The notes beneath the pieces are model-generated. The model was given only the letters and a program-made list of their open reading frames with translations, was not told where the DNA came from and ran no database searches. 64,000 nt of DNA. Origin: Lachnospiraceae bacterium (GTDB lineage: Bacteria; Bacillota; Clostridia; Lachnospirales; Lachnospiraceae). This document shows positions 28,179-36,654 of the stretch, in pieces. The stretch spans positions 1 through 64,000 of the forward strand of contig JAFSTX010000052.1 of assembly GCA_017445585.1 (NCBI GenBank), in the 5' to 3' direction. Every line of letters starts with the position of its first letter. Position 1 is the first letter of the stretch. The translations under genes were made by a program, and so were the position numbers.

Positions 28179-28805
28179 ATGAACGTATATGATTTTGACG
28201 GCACGATCTATTATCCGGACTGCGCTGTCGGTTTTGCGCTCTGGTGCATGAAACGGCATCCATCCTTATGGTTTACGTTTCTCCCGAGAGCGCTCAAAAG
28301 CATGATAGGGCACAAGCTCGGCAAGGTGCCCCGCTTTGTGATGGAGCGGACGTTTTTCAGCTTCCTTTGCAGAGTAGACGATTTCGACGAGCAGATCGAG
28401 AAATTCTGGGACAGGAATGAAAAGCGCATCTCCTCCTGGTATCTCGCGCAGAAAAGACCAGATGATCTCATCATCAGCGCATCTCCCAGGTGCATCATCG
28501 AGCCGATCGCCAGACGGCTCGGTGTAAGCTGCATAGCGTCCGATTATGACCGCGAGGTAGGCGCGTTTGTTGACAATCTGATGTACGCGCGGGAGAAGGC
28601 CGCGTATATCTTTGATCAGGACTTTCCGGAGATCGAGAATTTCTATTCGGATTCGCTCGCTGACACGCCGATGGCGCTCTGCGCGGAAAAAGCCCACCTG
28701 GTCACAGACAAGGCGCAGAAGGTGAACGATTGGCCCAGGCTCGACGTAAAGACTCTGAAAAAGGTGCATGAAAAGATCGACTCCGGCTGGTCTGTCCACC
28801 TGTAG
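28179..28805 (+). CDS. HAD-superfamily phosphatase (subclass IB-like)
   Basis: 208 residues starting at ATG 28179; the first catalytic motif is at the very N-terminus ('YDFDGTIYYPDC'). Motif II is probably 'ISASPRCIIEP', with a helical cap between, and motif IV lies in 'FYSDSLADTPMA'. The pattern resembles phosphoserine-phosphatase-like IB enzymes that act on small phosphates or lipid-linked phosphates. It closes the signalling operon, 25 bases after the STAS gene, and a strong terminator follows. The substrate is unknown. Confidence 0.82.
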   Translation: MNVYDFDGTIYYPDCAVGFALWCMKRHPSLWFTFLPRALKSMIGHKLGKVPRFVMERTFFSFLCRVDDFDEQIEKFWDRNEKRISSWYLAQKRPDDLIISASPRCIIEPIARRLGVSCIASDYDREVGAFVDNLMYAREKAAYIFDQDFPEIENFYSDSLADTPMALCAEKAHLVTDKAQKVNDWPRLDVKTLKKVHEKIDSGWSVHL

Positions 28806-28824
28806 TATTTTTAACAGTATCCTT

Positions 28825-28853
28825 AAGACGGTCGTAAAAGCGGCCGTCTTTTT
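28825..28853 (+). terminator. intrinsic terminator of the partner-switch operon
   Basis: AAGACGGTCG (28825-28834) pairs with CGGCCGTCTT (28841-28850) with one G-U pair; TTT follows. Confidence 0.88.
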
Positions 28854-28940
28854 CACGTTTTTTTCACCTTCCTTCCCTTTTTTCAACACATTTTGCGGAT
28901 ATTATACAGGCAGATCTTTTTATTCGAGGAGGTGAAGAAA

Positions 28941-29972
28941 ATGATCAGGACAAAAAGGATCGCGCTGATTCCCGCATATGAGCCGGACGATGCGCTGGTC
29001 AACGTAGCAGAGAGATTGAGAGAGAGGAATTTTGAGATCGTCGTGGTGGATGACGGCAGCGGCGAAAACTATAGAAAACTATTCGAAAACGTGGAGGAGA
29101 TCGCCACAGTGCTCAGACATCCGGAAAACCGCGGCAAGGGAGCGGCCTTAAAGACAGGACTGAGATTTATCGCGGACTGCTGGGAGGGCCCTCTTACCGT
29201 AGTGACGGTGGACGCGGACGGACAGCACCGGCCGGAAGATGTGATCAGAGTCTGCGATCAGTCGGAAAAGCTTCCGGGGTATCTGGTGCTCGGCTCCAGA
29301 AAAATGAAGGGAAAGGTGCCTCTGCGGAGCAGGCTCGGAAACGGGATCACGAGGCTCGTATATCGAATATCGAGCGGGGTGCGCATCTATGACACACAGA
29401 CGGGGCTGAGAGCTTTTTCCGGTCAGCTCATACCGTGGCTCCTTAAGATCCCCGGAGAGCGCTACGAGTACGAGATGAACATGCTCATGAGCTTTGCCCG
29501 GGAGGGACGTCCCATGAAAGAGGTGGAGATAGAGACGGTTTATCTTGACGGAAACAGCTCGTCTCATTTTGATACCGTAAAAGATTCCTGCCGCATCTAC
29601 AAGGAAATAATCAGGTTTTCGGGCTCGTCTTTTATCAGCTTTTGTCTGGACTATCTGATGTACGCGCTGATGCTCGCCGCGGGGCTCGGCGTGACGGCGT
29701 CAAATATTCTGGCGAGGGTCGTAAGCGGCACTGTGAATTACACGCTGAACAGGAAGCTGGTCTTTAACAGCGATTCATCTGTTTCGAAGTCAGCGCTGCA
29801 GTATTTAGCTCTTTCGGCTTTTATACTTGCTATGAATACGGTGATCCTGAAAGGACTCGTATATATGCACGTAAGCAGGTACGCTGCAAAGATACTGGCT
29901 GAGGCGATGATGTTTGCGGTGAGCTGGGCTATCCAGCACAGATTTATATTCAGAAAGGCGGCGACGGCATGA
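28941..29972 (+). CDS. GT2 glycosyltransferase fused to a GtrA-like membrane domain
   Basis: 343 residues from ATG 28941 behind GAGGAGGTG. Residues 1-210 are a family 2 glycosyltransferase ('LIPAYEPDDAL', 'VVVDDGSGENY', 'VTVDADGQHRPED', 'RYEYEMNML'), like those that load sugars onto undecaprenyl phosphate. Residues 225-340 form four helices of the GtrA type ('SFCLDYLMYALMLAAGLG', 'RVVSGTVNYTLNRKLVFN'), which help flip or use polyprenyl-linked sugars. It probably works in surface glycan or teichoic-acid decoration. It overlaps the next gene by ATGA. Confidence 0.87.
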   Translation: MIRTKRIALIPAYEPDDALVNVAERLRERNFEIVVVDDGSGENYRKLFENVEEIATVLRHPENRGKGAALKTGLRFIADCWEGPLTVVTVDADGQHRPEDVIRVCDQSEKLPGYLVLGSRKMKGKVPLRSRLGNGITRLVYRISSGVRIYDTQTGLRAFSGQLIPWLLKIPGERYEYEMNMLMSFAREGRPMKEVEIETVYLDGNSSSHFDTVKDSCRIYKEIIRFSGSSFISFCLDYLMYALMLAAGLGVTASNILARVVSGTVNYTLNRKLVFNSDSSVSKSALQYLALSAFILAMNTVILKGLVYMHVSRYAAKILAEAMMFAVSWAIQHRFIFRKAATA

Positions 29973-30925
29973 AAAAACACAGACTTACGATTATTTCCGC
30001 ATTTGTGCTGACTGCGTTTACCGCGTATGCGGCGCTGGATACATTCGTGATCCCGAGCAGCTATCAGACAAACGCAACGGCGGTGAATACATCTATGTTT
30101 GAGGAGTTTTCGGAAGAGGAGACGCAGGGCGCCTCAGGCAGCGCCGATGCCTCAGCGGAAGCTGTACAGGTGCAGGTCACCGAGGGAGCGGCTGAAACGG
30201 AGAGCTCAGGCGAGCTCTATCAGGACGGCAATATCCGGATATCCATGAGCGAGTACGAGGTAAACAATACCCGTGTGTACGTCGCGGATGTGACGCTGAC
30301 CTCCGCGCAGTATCTGAAGACCGCGTTTGCGGATGATACTTACGGGAGGAATATCACCGCGACAACGAGCGATATGGCCGAGGAGAATAATGCGGTACTG
30401 GCTGTGAACGGTGATTACTACGGGGCCAGGGAGACGGGCTATGTCATCCGCAACGGCGTCCTCTACCGCAGCAGCTCCGACGGATCGGAGGTACTGTGCG
30501 TATACGCGGACGGTACCATGGATATAGTCGATTCGACGGAGGTCACGGCCGAGGAGCTGGTGCAGAACGGAGTCTGGCAGGCGATAACCTTCGGACCGGG
30601 GCTCATAGAGGACGGCCAGGTGAGCGTGGATGAAAACGATGAGGTAGGACGCGCCAAGGCAAGTAATCCCCGGACGGCAGTCGGTATGATAGATCCGCTG
30701 CACTACATCTTCGTCGTCTCGGACGGACGTACCGACGAGAGCGAGGGGCTTTCACTGTACGAACTGGCCTGCTTTATGCAGGAGCAGGGCGCGAAGGTCG
30801 CCTACAATCTCGACGGAGGCGGATCCTCTACCATGGTCTTTAACGGAACACTTATCAATAATCCGACTACCGGAGGCAGCCGGATCAAGGAAAGGAGCGT
30901 GAGCGACATTGTATACATCGGATAA
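29969..30925 (+). CDS. phosphodiester glycosidase (NAGPA-domain) exported protein
   Basis: 318 residues. There is an N-terminal membrane anchor or signal ('LTIISAFVLTAFTAYAAL'), a Ser/Ala/Glu-rich linker, and a NAGPA domain from about residue 75 with 'AVNGDYYGARETGYVIRNG', 'FGPGLIEDGQ', 'NPRTAVGMIDPLHYIFVV' and the hallmark 'YNLDGGGSSTMVFNG'. The domain is named for the enzyme that uncovers mannose 6-phosphate, and bacterial members act on sugar phosphodiesters. It sits outside the membrane next to a GT2/GtrA gene, so it may trim or remodel a surface polymer. It overlaps genes on both sides. Confidence 0.85.
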   Translation: MKKHRLTIISAFVLTAFTAYAALDTFVIPSSYQTNATAVNTSMFEEFSEEETQGASGSADASAEAVQVQVTEGAAETESSGELYQDGNIRISMSEYEVNNTRVYVADVTLTSAQYLKTAFADDTYGRNITATTSDMAEENNAVLAVNGDYYGARETGYVIRNGVLYRSSSDGSEVLCVYADGTMDIVDSTEVTAEELVQNGVWQAITFGPGLIEDGQVSVDENDEVGRAKASNPRTAVGMIDPLHYIFVVSDGRTDESEGLSLYELACFMQEQGAKVAYNLDGGGSSTMVFNGTLINNPTTGGSRIKERSVSDIVYIG

Positions 30926-31322
30926 AAAAAGGATACTGAAAAATGTTTTTGCCTATATGCTTGCCGCCTGTCTGTGCGCGTTGATCGCGGCGGTATATGA
31001 GAGCTTCAGCCACGAGGTCTACTCATACTATATGCTTTTTGCATTTGCGGTCCCGCTTGCGGGAGGAGCGCTGCCGCTGCTGGCTCTGGTCCTGGCGGGA
31101 AGGCAGCTTCCGGGAAGACTGGCAGTGTGGGCCTGGAGCAGCGGGATAGCAGCTCTGACGGTGGGCAGTATGTTTAAAGGGGCTCTGGATATCTACGGTA
31201 CCACGAGCAGACTGCTCATAGTTTATCCCGTGATCGCTTCGGTGATGATGTGCCTGGGTCTGGTGCTGTATATTGCTTCACTTCAGCAGGACAGGACTGC
31301 CGCCGGCAACGATATAGGTTAG
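30909..31322 (+). CDS. small membrane protein of unknown function
   Basis: 137 residues from a TTG start that lies inside the end of the NAGPA gene (17-base overlap), so it is probably translationally coupled. Four membrane helices are predicted by eye, at about residues 12-30, 40-65, 72-92 and 100-122, with short charged ends. I do not recognise a family. Its place suggests an accessory role in the glycan genes before it. The 3' end overlaps the convergent YigZ-like gene by 45 bases. Confidence 0.6.
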   Translation: MYTSDKKRILKNVFAYMLAACLCALIAAVYESFSHEVYSYYMLFAFAVPLAGGALPLLALVLAGRQLPGRLAVWAWSSGIAALTVGSMFKGALDIYGTTSRLLIVYPVIASVMMCLGLVLYIASLQQDRTAAGNDIG

Positions 31323-31919
31323 CGGATCGCCGCAGGAGAGGAGAGCCTTTCCTGCGGTGCTTTCTGTTATGAGGGAAACTGCCCGCGAGATATCGTGAGC
31401 AGTACCGAGGTACCGGAGGAGGACTCTTTCTCCGTACTCTGAGGACATCTCGAAAAGGGAGAGCTGCGAGGCGATATACTGAACCTTGCCGACAAGCTCG
31501 TATCCGATATCGCATGAGAGTATGCAGCCGGTGAGTTTTTCGGAAACAACTGCCGACTCGAGGGCAAGCTTTGCCGCCCCCGCATAGGCGCGTATGAGGC
31601 CTCCGGTGCCGAGCAGCGTGCCCCCGAAATATCTCGAGACTACTATGCATACGTCCGTGATGCCCTCGGCAAGCAGCATTTCCAGCATAGGTCTGCCCGC
31701 GGTCCCCGCAGGCTCGCCGTCGTCGCTGCAGCGCGTGAGGGGAGGGTTTTCACCGATCACAAAAGCGCTGCAGTTATGTCTGCAGTCCCAGTATTTCTTT
31801 TTCACGCTGTCTATGAATGCCGACGCCTCCGCTTCGCTTCTGACAGGTGCGATGTCGGCAATAAAGCGCGATTTTTTTTCGACGAGCTCGGCGCTCGCGC
31901 CCTTATAGATTATCTTCAT
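31278..31919 (-). CDS. YigZ/IMPACT-family protein (UPF0029)
   Basis: 213 residues, the normal size. The N-terminal IMPACT domain shows 'EKKSRFIADIAPVRSEAEA', 'CSAFVIG', 'SDDGEPAGTAGRPMLEMLL' and 'VVSRYFGGTLLGTGGLIRAY', all hallmarks of the family; a C-terminal ferredoxin-like domain (DUF1949 type) follows. The family is widespread; IMPACT is linked to translation control in eukaryotes, and the bacterial role is not settled. It lies head-on against the 137-residue membrane protein gene, overlapping at the ends, and directly follows the APC-kinase gene on the - strand. Confidence 0.92.
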   Translation of the reverse strand: MKIIYKGASAELVEKKSRFIADIAPVRSEAEASAFIDSVKKKYWDCRHNCSAFVIGENPPLTRCSDDGEPAGTAGRPMLEMLLAEGITDVCIVVSRYFGGTLLGTGGLIRAYAGAAKLALESAVVSEKLTGCILSCDIGYELVGKVQYIASQLSLFEMSSEYGERVLLRYLGTAHDISRAVSLITESTAGKALLSCGDPLTYIVAGGSPVLLK

Positions 31920-31920
31920 A

Positions 31921-34836
31921 TTACTGCCTGTTCAGTATCTTGGCCATGGTATCCAGCACACTGCGGATATTGACCGGCTTGGCGATATGTCCGTCCATCC
32001 CGGCCTCATAGGCCGCCGCGATATCCTCGCTGTAGGCCTTTGCGGTCAGCGCGGCGATGGGGATCCTCGCGAGATCCTGATTTCTGAGTGAGCGGATGGT
32101 GCGCGTGGCGTCATATCCGTTTTTGACAGGCATTTCGATATCCATCAGCACCAGGTCGTATTCGCCGGGATCGGACGCGGCGACGGCTTCTACGGCCTCC
32201 TCGCCGTTTTCCACGCAGGTCACGATAAAACCGGCTTCCTCGAGCATGATGCGCTCCATATCCCGATTCTCTTTGTTGTCTTCGACGAGCAGGACCTTGA
32301 GCCCGCGCAGCGAGGTGTCCATACCGGCGATGGCTGCGGCGTCCGCTTCGGCGGCGCGGCGATCGGGATCGACGTCAAAGGAGACATGGATGACAAATTC
32401 GGTGCCCTTGCCTTTTTCCGTGATGACGTCTATGGTGCCGCCCATAAGATCCACAATGCTCTTTGTTATGGCGGTGCCCAGTCCCGTGCCCTGTATGTTT
32501 TCGACAGTGACGGTGCGCTCACGCTCAAAGGCCTCAAATACCTTTGCGGCAAACTCCTCGCTCATGCCGATACCGGTGTCTTTAACGCTGAGCTCAAAAG
32601 AGGCGCGCTCGCCTTCAAGGCCGGTCTGGCGCAGCACGGCGGTGACGCTTCCTCCCTCGGGAGTAAACTTGTAGGCGTTGCTGATAAGATTCATCAGCAC
32701 GCGGTTAAGTCTGTTTTCATCACAGAGTACGGCGCTGTCCCTGACGTCATCGCAGCGGACCTCGTAGTTGAGTCCCTTTGTTTCCATCTGTGTGGAAAAG
32801 AGGCTGCGGACGTTTTCCATTACCCGGATCAGGTCGCACGGAACAGGCATGAGCTCGATGCGGCCGCTCTCGATACGGCTCATCTCCAGGATGTCGTTTA
32901 TCAGAGCCAGAAGCTGATCGCTGGAGGCTTCGATCTTTGTGAGATAGTCGCCGACGCGCGCAGGCACGTTCTTTTCACGCTTTGCAAGCGTTACGTAACC
33001 TATAATGGCGTTCATCGGCGTCCGGATATCGTGGCTCATATTGGAGAGAAAATTTGTCTTGGCCCGGCTGCTTTCCTCGGCGATATCGCGCTCCTCGGAA
33101 GCAGTCTGCTCCTGGCGCTTTACGCTGCCGTATATCCGGAAGATGATGACGAGCGAGACGAGTATGAGAGCGAACTGTATCAGGGAGCTGAGTATGACGG
33201 AGTCTGTCTCGCGGTCAATCAGATCCGAGACGGACTTACCGTAGGCCGCTATGTCGGCCTCCGAGAGAGTGGAGATCTTTTCGGAGTATTGATTTGTCAG
33301 CTCCGCAACTGCGGCCGCATTTGTCTCGCGGGTAGTGCTGTTCATCCATACCATGGAGGTAAAGAAGATGAGCAGCAGAAGCACGATCCACACAAAGGTG
33401 CTTCTGCCGAGACGGTGCTGTCTGTCACGCCGGTAGATCAGGTAAAAGACTACAAAGCCCAGGACTGCCCACAGCAGCAGTATCAGATAGGATTCGGTGG
33501 AGAACGTGGTAAAGGCGTCCAGATTCGGGATCAGGAAATACATCAGGAAGAAGAGCGAGATCACAAGTCCCAGGATGCCTGTCAGCTTCAGTCCCGTGCG
33601 GTTCTCGCTGCGCGCGGTCCTTAGCGCTGCGGCGGAGGTATAGGCGTAGGCGACTACGACGCCGATGGTATTTACGTCGATGATCCAGCTGATCGCGGCG
33701 CGTCCAAAGAACGGTACCGGGATGGATACCGCGAGCAGGATGAGGATCGCACGCCCGGGCACGCCGTATTTATTCAGCCGCCCTATGGAGGAGGGCAGCA
33801 GCTCGTCGCGGCTCATGGAATAGAGCATGCGGCTCGCTGCGGTAATATTTCCGACAAAGCCCGTGATGATGCCTGCCGCCGCGGTGATCGCTATAATGAT
33901 CGGACCCGCGCTGCCCATGGCAGTTTTTACGGCGTAGAATACAGGGACGGAGGCGATCCCTTCCTGAGTGCCGAGGGCCGCCGTATAGTCGCTCCAGCTT
34001 TCAAATCCCTCCGGCCTTACGGATGCGCCGATGAGCGTCAGAAGGATATAAGCCGCAGCCGCGGTAGCGATGCTTATCGCTATGACGGAGAGGATCTTTT
34101 TGTGAGAAAATCTGAATTCTTCGGCTGAGTGAGAGACGGATTCAAAGCCCGCAAAGGCCCAGGGCGCCAGCAGCACCATAAAGAGAGAACCTGCCAGCGG
34201 AGCTCGGTCCGGTGAGAAGAGCGGGCGGATAGAGATGCTTCCGGCCAGATCCGGGTTGAAGAAGACGGATCCGAAGGCGACGAATATTCCCACGATCAGG
34301 AGAAATGCCATTCCGATCTGGATATAGGCGCCGGTACGCGCGCCGCGCAGGATAAGAAGCCCGAAGAAGAGCAGCGATACAAGGGAGAGAAGAATCTCGC
34401 CCATGTAGACCTCATAGCCTGCCACGTTATAGTGAAAACCAAAGCACATTATATCTCCGAACAGGCTGCGGAAGATGAGCGGGATGGCCGTGGCATTTGC
34501 CCAGATGATCGCAAGATATACGAGCCCGAGGAACCAGGACGAGAGGAAACCATGGTCATATCCGAAAATCTCTCTGGTGTACGTGAAGATGCCTCCGGAG
34601 TCGGGATAGCGGTTGATGAGTGCGCTGTAGTTGATGCCGATAACAAGCATTATCAGCGCGCCGACAGCTATGCCGACCGCGGATCCCAGAGGACCGGCTA
34701 TCGGAAGAAAGGTGGTGCCAGGCATGACAAACGAGCCCCAGCCCACGCTGCAGCCAAAGGACAGCGCCCACACTGCAAGCGGCGAGAGCCTGCGCAGAAG
34801 ATGTGAAGAACCGGTTGATGAAGACGTATTATTCAT
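31921..34836 (-). CDS. APC amino-acid permease fused to a hybrid histidine kinase
   Basis: 971 residues. Residues 15-470 are an APC-superfamily permease ('LSFGCSVGWGSFVMPGT', 'RYPDSGGIFTYTREIFG', 'APWAFAGFESVSHSAEEF'). Two more helices (about 480-500 and 545-565) flank an approximately 45-residue extracellular loop. A kinase core follows: 'NFLSNMSHDIRTPMNAII' with the phospho-His (about 603), an ATPase with 'LMNLISNAYKFTPEGG', 'DTGIGMS' and 'GTGLGTAI', and a receiver domain ('LLVEDNKENRDM', 'LVLMDIEMPVKNGYDA', phospho-Asp near 900). So substrate sensing or transport is joined directly to phosphorelay, as in CbrA-type sensors but with an APC rather than an SLC5 module. The likely partner is the upstream receiver-domain gene. 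Confidence 0.88.
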   Translation of the reverse strand: MNNTSSSTGSSHLLRRLSPLAVWALSFGCSVGWGSFVMPGTTFLPIAGPLGSAVGIAVGALIMLVIGINYSALINRYPDSGGIFTYTREIFGYDHGFLSSWFLGLVYLAIIWANATAIPLIFRSLFGDIMCFGFHYNVAGYEVYMGEILLSLVSLLFFGLLILRGARTGAYIQIGMAFLLIVGIFVAFGSVFFNPDLAGSISIRPLFSPDRAPLAGSLFMVLLAPWAFAGFESVSHSAEEFRFSHKKILSVIAISIATAAAAYILLTLIGASVRPEGFESWSDYTAALGTQEGIASVPVFYAVKTAMGSAGPIIIAITAAAGIITGFVGNITAASRMLYSMSRDELLPSSIGRLNKYGVPGRAILILLAVSIPVPFFGRAAISWIIDVNTIGVVVAYAYTSAAALRTARSENRTGLKLTGILGLVISLFFLMYFLIPNLDAFTTFSTESYLILLLWAVLGFVVFYLIYRRDRQHRLGRSTFVWIVLLLLIFFTSMVWMNSTTRETNAAAVAELTNQYSEKISTLSEADIAAYGKSVSDLIDRETDSVILSSLIQFALILVSLVIIFRIYGSVKRQEQTASEERDIAEESSRAKTNFLSNMSHDIRTPMNAIIGYVTLAKREKNVPARVGDYLTKIEASSDQLLALINDILEMSRIESGRIELMPVPCDLIRVMENVRSLFSTQMETKGLNYEVRCDDVRDSAVLCDENRLNRVLMNLISNAYKFTPEGGSVTAVLRQTGLEGERASFELSVKDTGIGMSEEFAAKVFEAFERERTVTVENIQGTGLGTAITKSIVDLMGGTIDVITEKGKGTEFVIHVSFDVDPDRRAAEADAAAIAGMDTSLRGLKVLLVEDNKENRDMERIMLEEAGFIVTCVENGEEAVEAVAASDPGEYDLVLMDIEMPVKNGYDATRTIRSLRNQDLARIPIAALTAKAYSEDIAAAYEAGMDGHIAKPVNIRSVLDTMAKILNRQ

Positions 34837-34862
34837 GGTTTATTCCTCTGAGTACCGGGCGT

Positions 34863-36476
34863 TTATTTGCCTGAGATAAGGGAATTGATGGTGCGGCAGA
34901 TCCCGTCGGGATCGATGGGCTTTGAAGCGTATGCGTTCATACCGCAGTCGAGCGCTTTCTGTATGTCGTTCATATCGTCGCTTGCGGTGAGCGCCACGAT
35001 CGGCACGCCGGCCTTTGCGGGATCTGACATGGCGCGGATCACCGCGGTGGCTTCATAGCCGTTCATGACAGGCATATTCACATCCATCAGGACGAGATCG
35101 TACTCCTTTTCGGATCCGATCATTTCTACTGCCTTCGCGCCGTCCCCGGCCATATCCACACTATAGCCTGCGCTTGTGAGGATCATGCCGGCGATCTCCC
35201 TGTTTATGGGATTGTCGTCGACCAGCAGAAGATTACCGCTGCCGCAGGGCGCCTCGTCCGGAGCCGCGCTCTCATCCCCGGCGTTGCCGGAAACCTCGGC
35301 CGCGTTTTCATCCGCCGCCTTAATTGTCTCCGCGCTGCCTTTATCTCCGGCGTCGCTTCCGGAACCCCGCGCTGCGTCCGCAGCATGCGCTGAAGTGGAA
35401 TCGGAGAGCAGCATAAGGTAAAACCTGGCCTTGCGGTCTATGCAGTAAAAGAGGAATCGCTTATAGCACAGCTTCCCGTCAACGCGGAACGGCAGCTCGG
35501 TCTCGTACCTGTCATCAGCTGCCATGGCCTCGTCGATCACTGAGAGCCTGAGAGGATTTGAGCCGCCGGGGGCTTTGCCGTCTTCCCTTACCATGGCAGG
35601 GAGGATGTAGTTAAGATATATGGACTGGTAGTCCTTATCCAGGTCGTCGGGGATCAGCAGTCCGTCTTTTTTGCCGGCGTTGCTGATGAGGATATGATAG
35701 CTGCCGGAAACAAGGTAGGCGACGCGGTCGAACTGGTCGGGAAGCACGCGCTTTTGGATGATCTCATGGATGATCTCGTCGTTATACGGGTTTTCGATCA
35801 GATAGGCTATGATATCGCCCGTGACAGGCATTTTGGTGAGCATGGCTTCGAGTCTGACGAAGCTGACGCTATCGTCCTCATGCCTCACCAGGAGCGTCTC
35901 GGCAACGGACGTCTGTCCGTCCAGAAACGCCTGTATCAGATCATCTCTGAGGAATGAATGTCTTCCCATTTCCAGCTCGGGACGGTCTATCACGTATTGA
36001 CTGCGGGTTTTCATCAGATCCGTATATGAATCACACTCGCTGTCGGTGGAATAGAGCCAGCGCCCGCCGCGGTCCTCTATCAGATCGCGCGTAAGATTTA
36101 CACGGAAGACGGAGAGAGCATTTTTAGTTATGGCGTCGAGCTGCGCGCTGGTCTCGTCGTAGCGCGACTGCGTCAGAGCTTCGGTCTCCTGGATCCTGTT
36201 GATTACGGTGTATATGGCGATCAGCAGCAGAAAGACGAAAACACTTCCGCCAAAGAGTATCGAAGCAATCATAAGATCAGCCAGGCCGCTCAGTCCTACG
36301 ACGATGTAGCCTATGAGAAAGAACGTCAGCAGTATGAGTGGAACAGTAAGAAAACCAGTGACTCTGGCGCCTCTTTCTATCTCGGCGACTTTTTTAAAGA
36401 AGAGGACGTATCGGATGATATTGTATACCATCAGGATACTGCCCAGTGCTATAAGAATGTTGATCAGAAATTGCAT
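34863..36476 (-). CDS. membrane protein with PAS-like region and C-terminal receiver domain
   Basis: 537 residues from ATG at 36476 behind AAGGAAG; a longer frame to 36542 lacks a ribosome site. Three helices occupy about residues 1-105. A central region (about 125-360) looks like one or two PAS-like modules but is not clearly assignable. A Ala/Glu/Ser-rich linker leads to a receiver domain from about 415 ('NLLLVDDNPINREIAGMIL', 'LVLMDVNMPVMNGYEATAV', phospho-Asp in 'LMDVN'). It has no kinase or DNA-binding domain, so it needs a kinase in trans; the APC-kinase gene 26 bases downstream is the natural source. First gene of this - strand operon. Confidence 0.8.
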   Translation of the reverse strand: MQFLINILIALGSILMVYNIIRYVLFFKKVAEIERGARVTGFLTVPLILLTFFLIGYIVVGLSGLADLMIASILFGGSVFVFLLLIAIYTVINRIQETEALTQSRYDETSAQLDAITKNALSVFRVNLTRDLIEDRGGRWLYSTDSECDSYTDLMKTRSQYVIDRPELEMGRHSFLRDDLIQAFLDGQTSVAETLLVRHEDDSVSFVRLEAMLTKMPVTGDIIAYLIENPYNDEIIHEIIQKRVLPDQFDRVAYLVSGSYHILISNAGKKDGLLIPDDLDKDYQSIYLNYILPAMVREDGKAPGGSNPLRLSVIDEAMAADDRYETELPFRVDGKLCYKRFLFYCIDRKARFYLMLLSDSTSAHAADAARGSGSDAGDKGSAETIKAADENAAEVSGNAGDESAAPDEAPCGSGNLLLVDDNPINREIAGMILTSAGYSVDMAGDGAKAVEMIGSEKEYDLVLMDVNMPVMNGYEATAVIRAMSDPAKAGVPIVALTASDDMNDIQKALDCGMNAYASKPIDPDGICRTINSLISGK

Positions 36477-36519
36477 GCCGCACTTCCTTTCTGATTTACG
36501 GACATAATAAAACAAATAA

Positions 36520-36528
36520 ATTATATCA
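36520..36528 (-). promoter_or_regulatory. extended -10 promoter of the receiver/APC-kinase operon
   Basis: On the - strand TATAAT (complement of 36520-36525) is preceded by TGA, making an extended -10. No good -35 is seen. It diverges from the queT promoter. Confidence 0.5.
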
Positions 36529-36553
36529 CGCTGTAACGTCAAAAAAAAGATAT

Positions 36554-36582
36554 TTGTATATTGCCGGACCCTGTAGTATAAT
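36554..36582 (+). promoter_or_regulatory. promoter of the preQ1-queT transcript
   Basis: TTGTAT at 36554-36559, a 17-base spacer, and a perfect TATAAT at 36577-36582. Transcription would start near 36589, immediately before the first riboswitch stem. Confidence 0.85.
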
Positions 36583-36588
36583 GGCGCG

Positions 36589-36648
36589 CGGTGAGTTCGA
36601 GACCATCCTCACCCAGGGGACAGACCCCGAAAAAACAAAACTAAGGAG
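36589..36648 (+). promoter_or_regulatory. preQ1-I-like riboswitch
   Basis: Stem P1 is GGTGAG (36590-36595) with CTCACC (36608-36613). The loop TTCGAGACCATC fits the conserved loop of preQ1-I aptamers (TTCNAG then an AC-rich end). The tail AAAAAACAAAACTAAGGAG carries the typical A-rich stretch and CTAA running into the Shine-Dalgarno, so preQ1 binding would hide the ribosome site. An extra hairpin (GGGG 36616-36619 with CCCC 36625-36628) sits between P1 and the tail, which the minimal class I aptamer lacks. The downstream QueT gene supports the call. Confidence 0.75.
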
Positions 36649-36654
36649 AATAAT

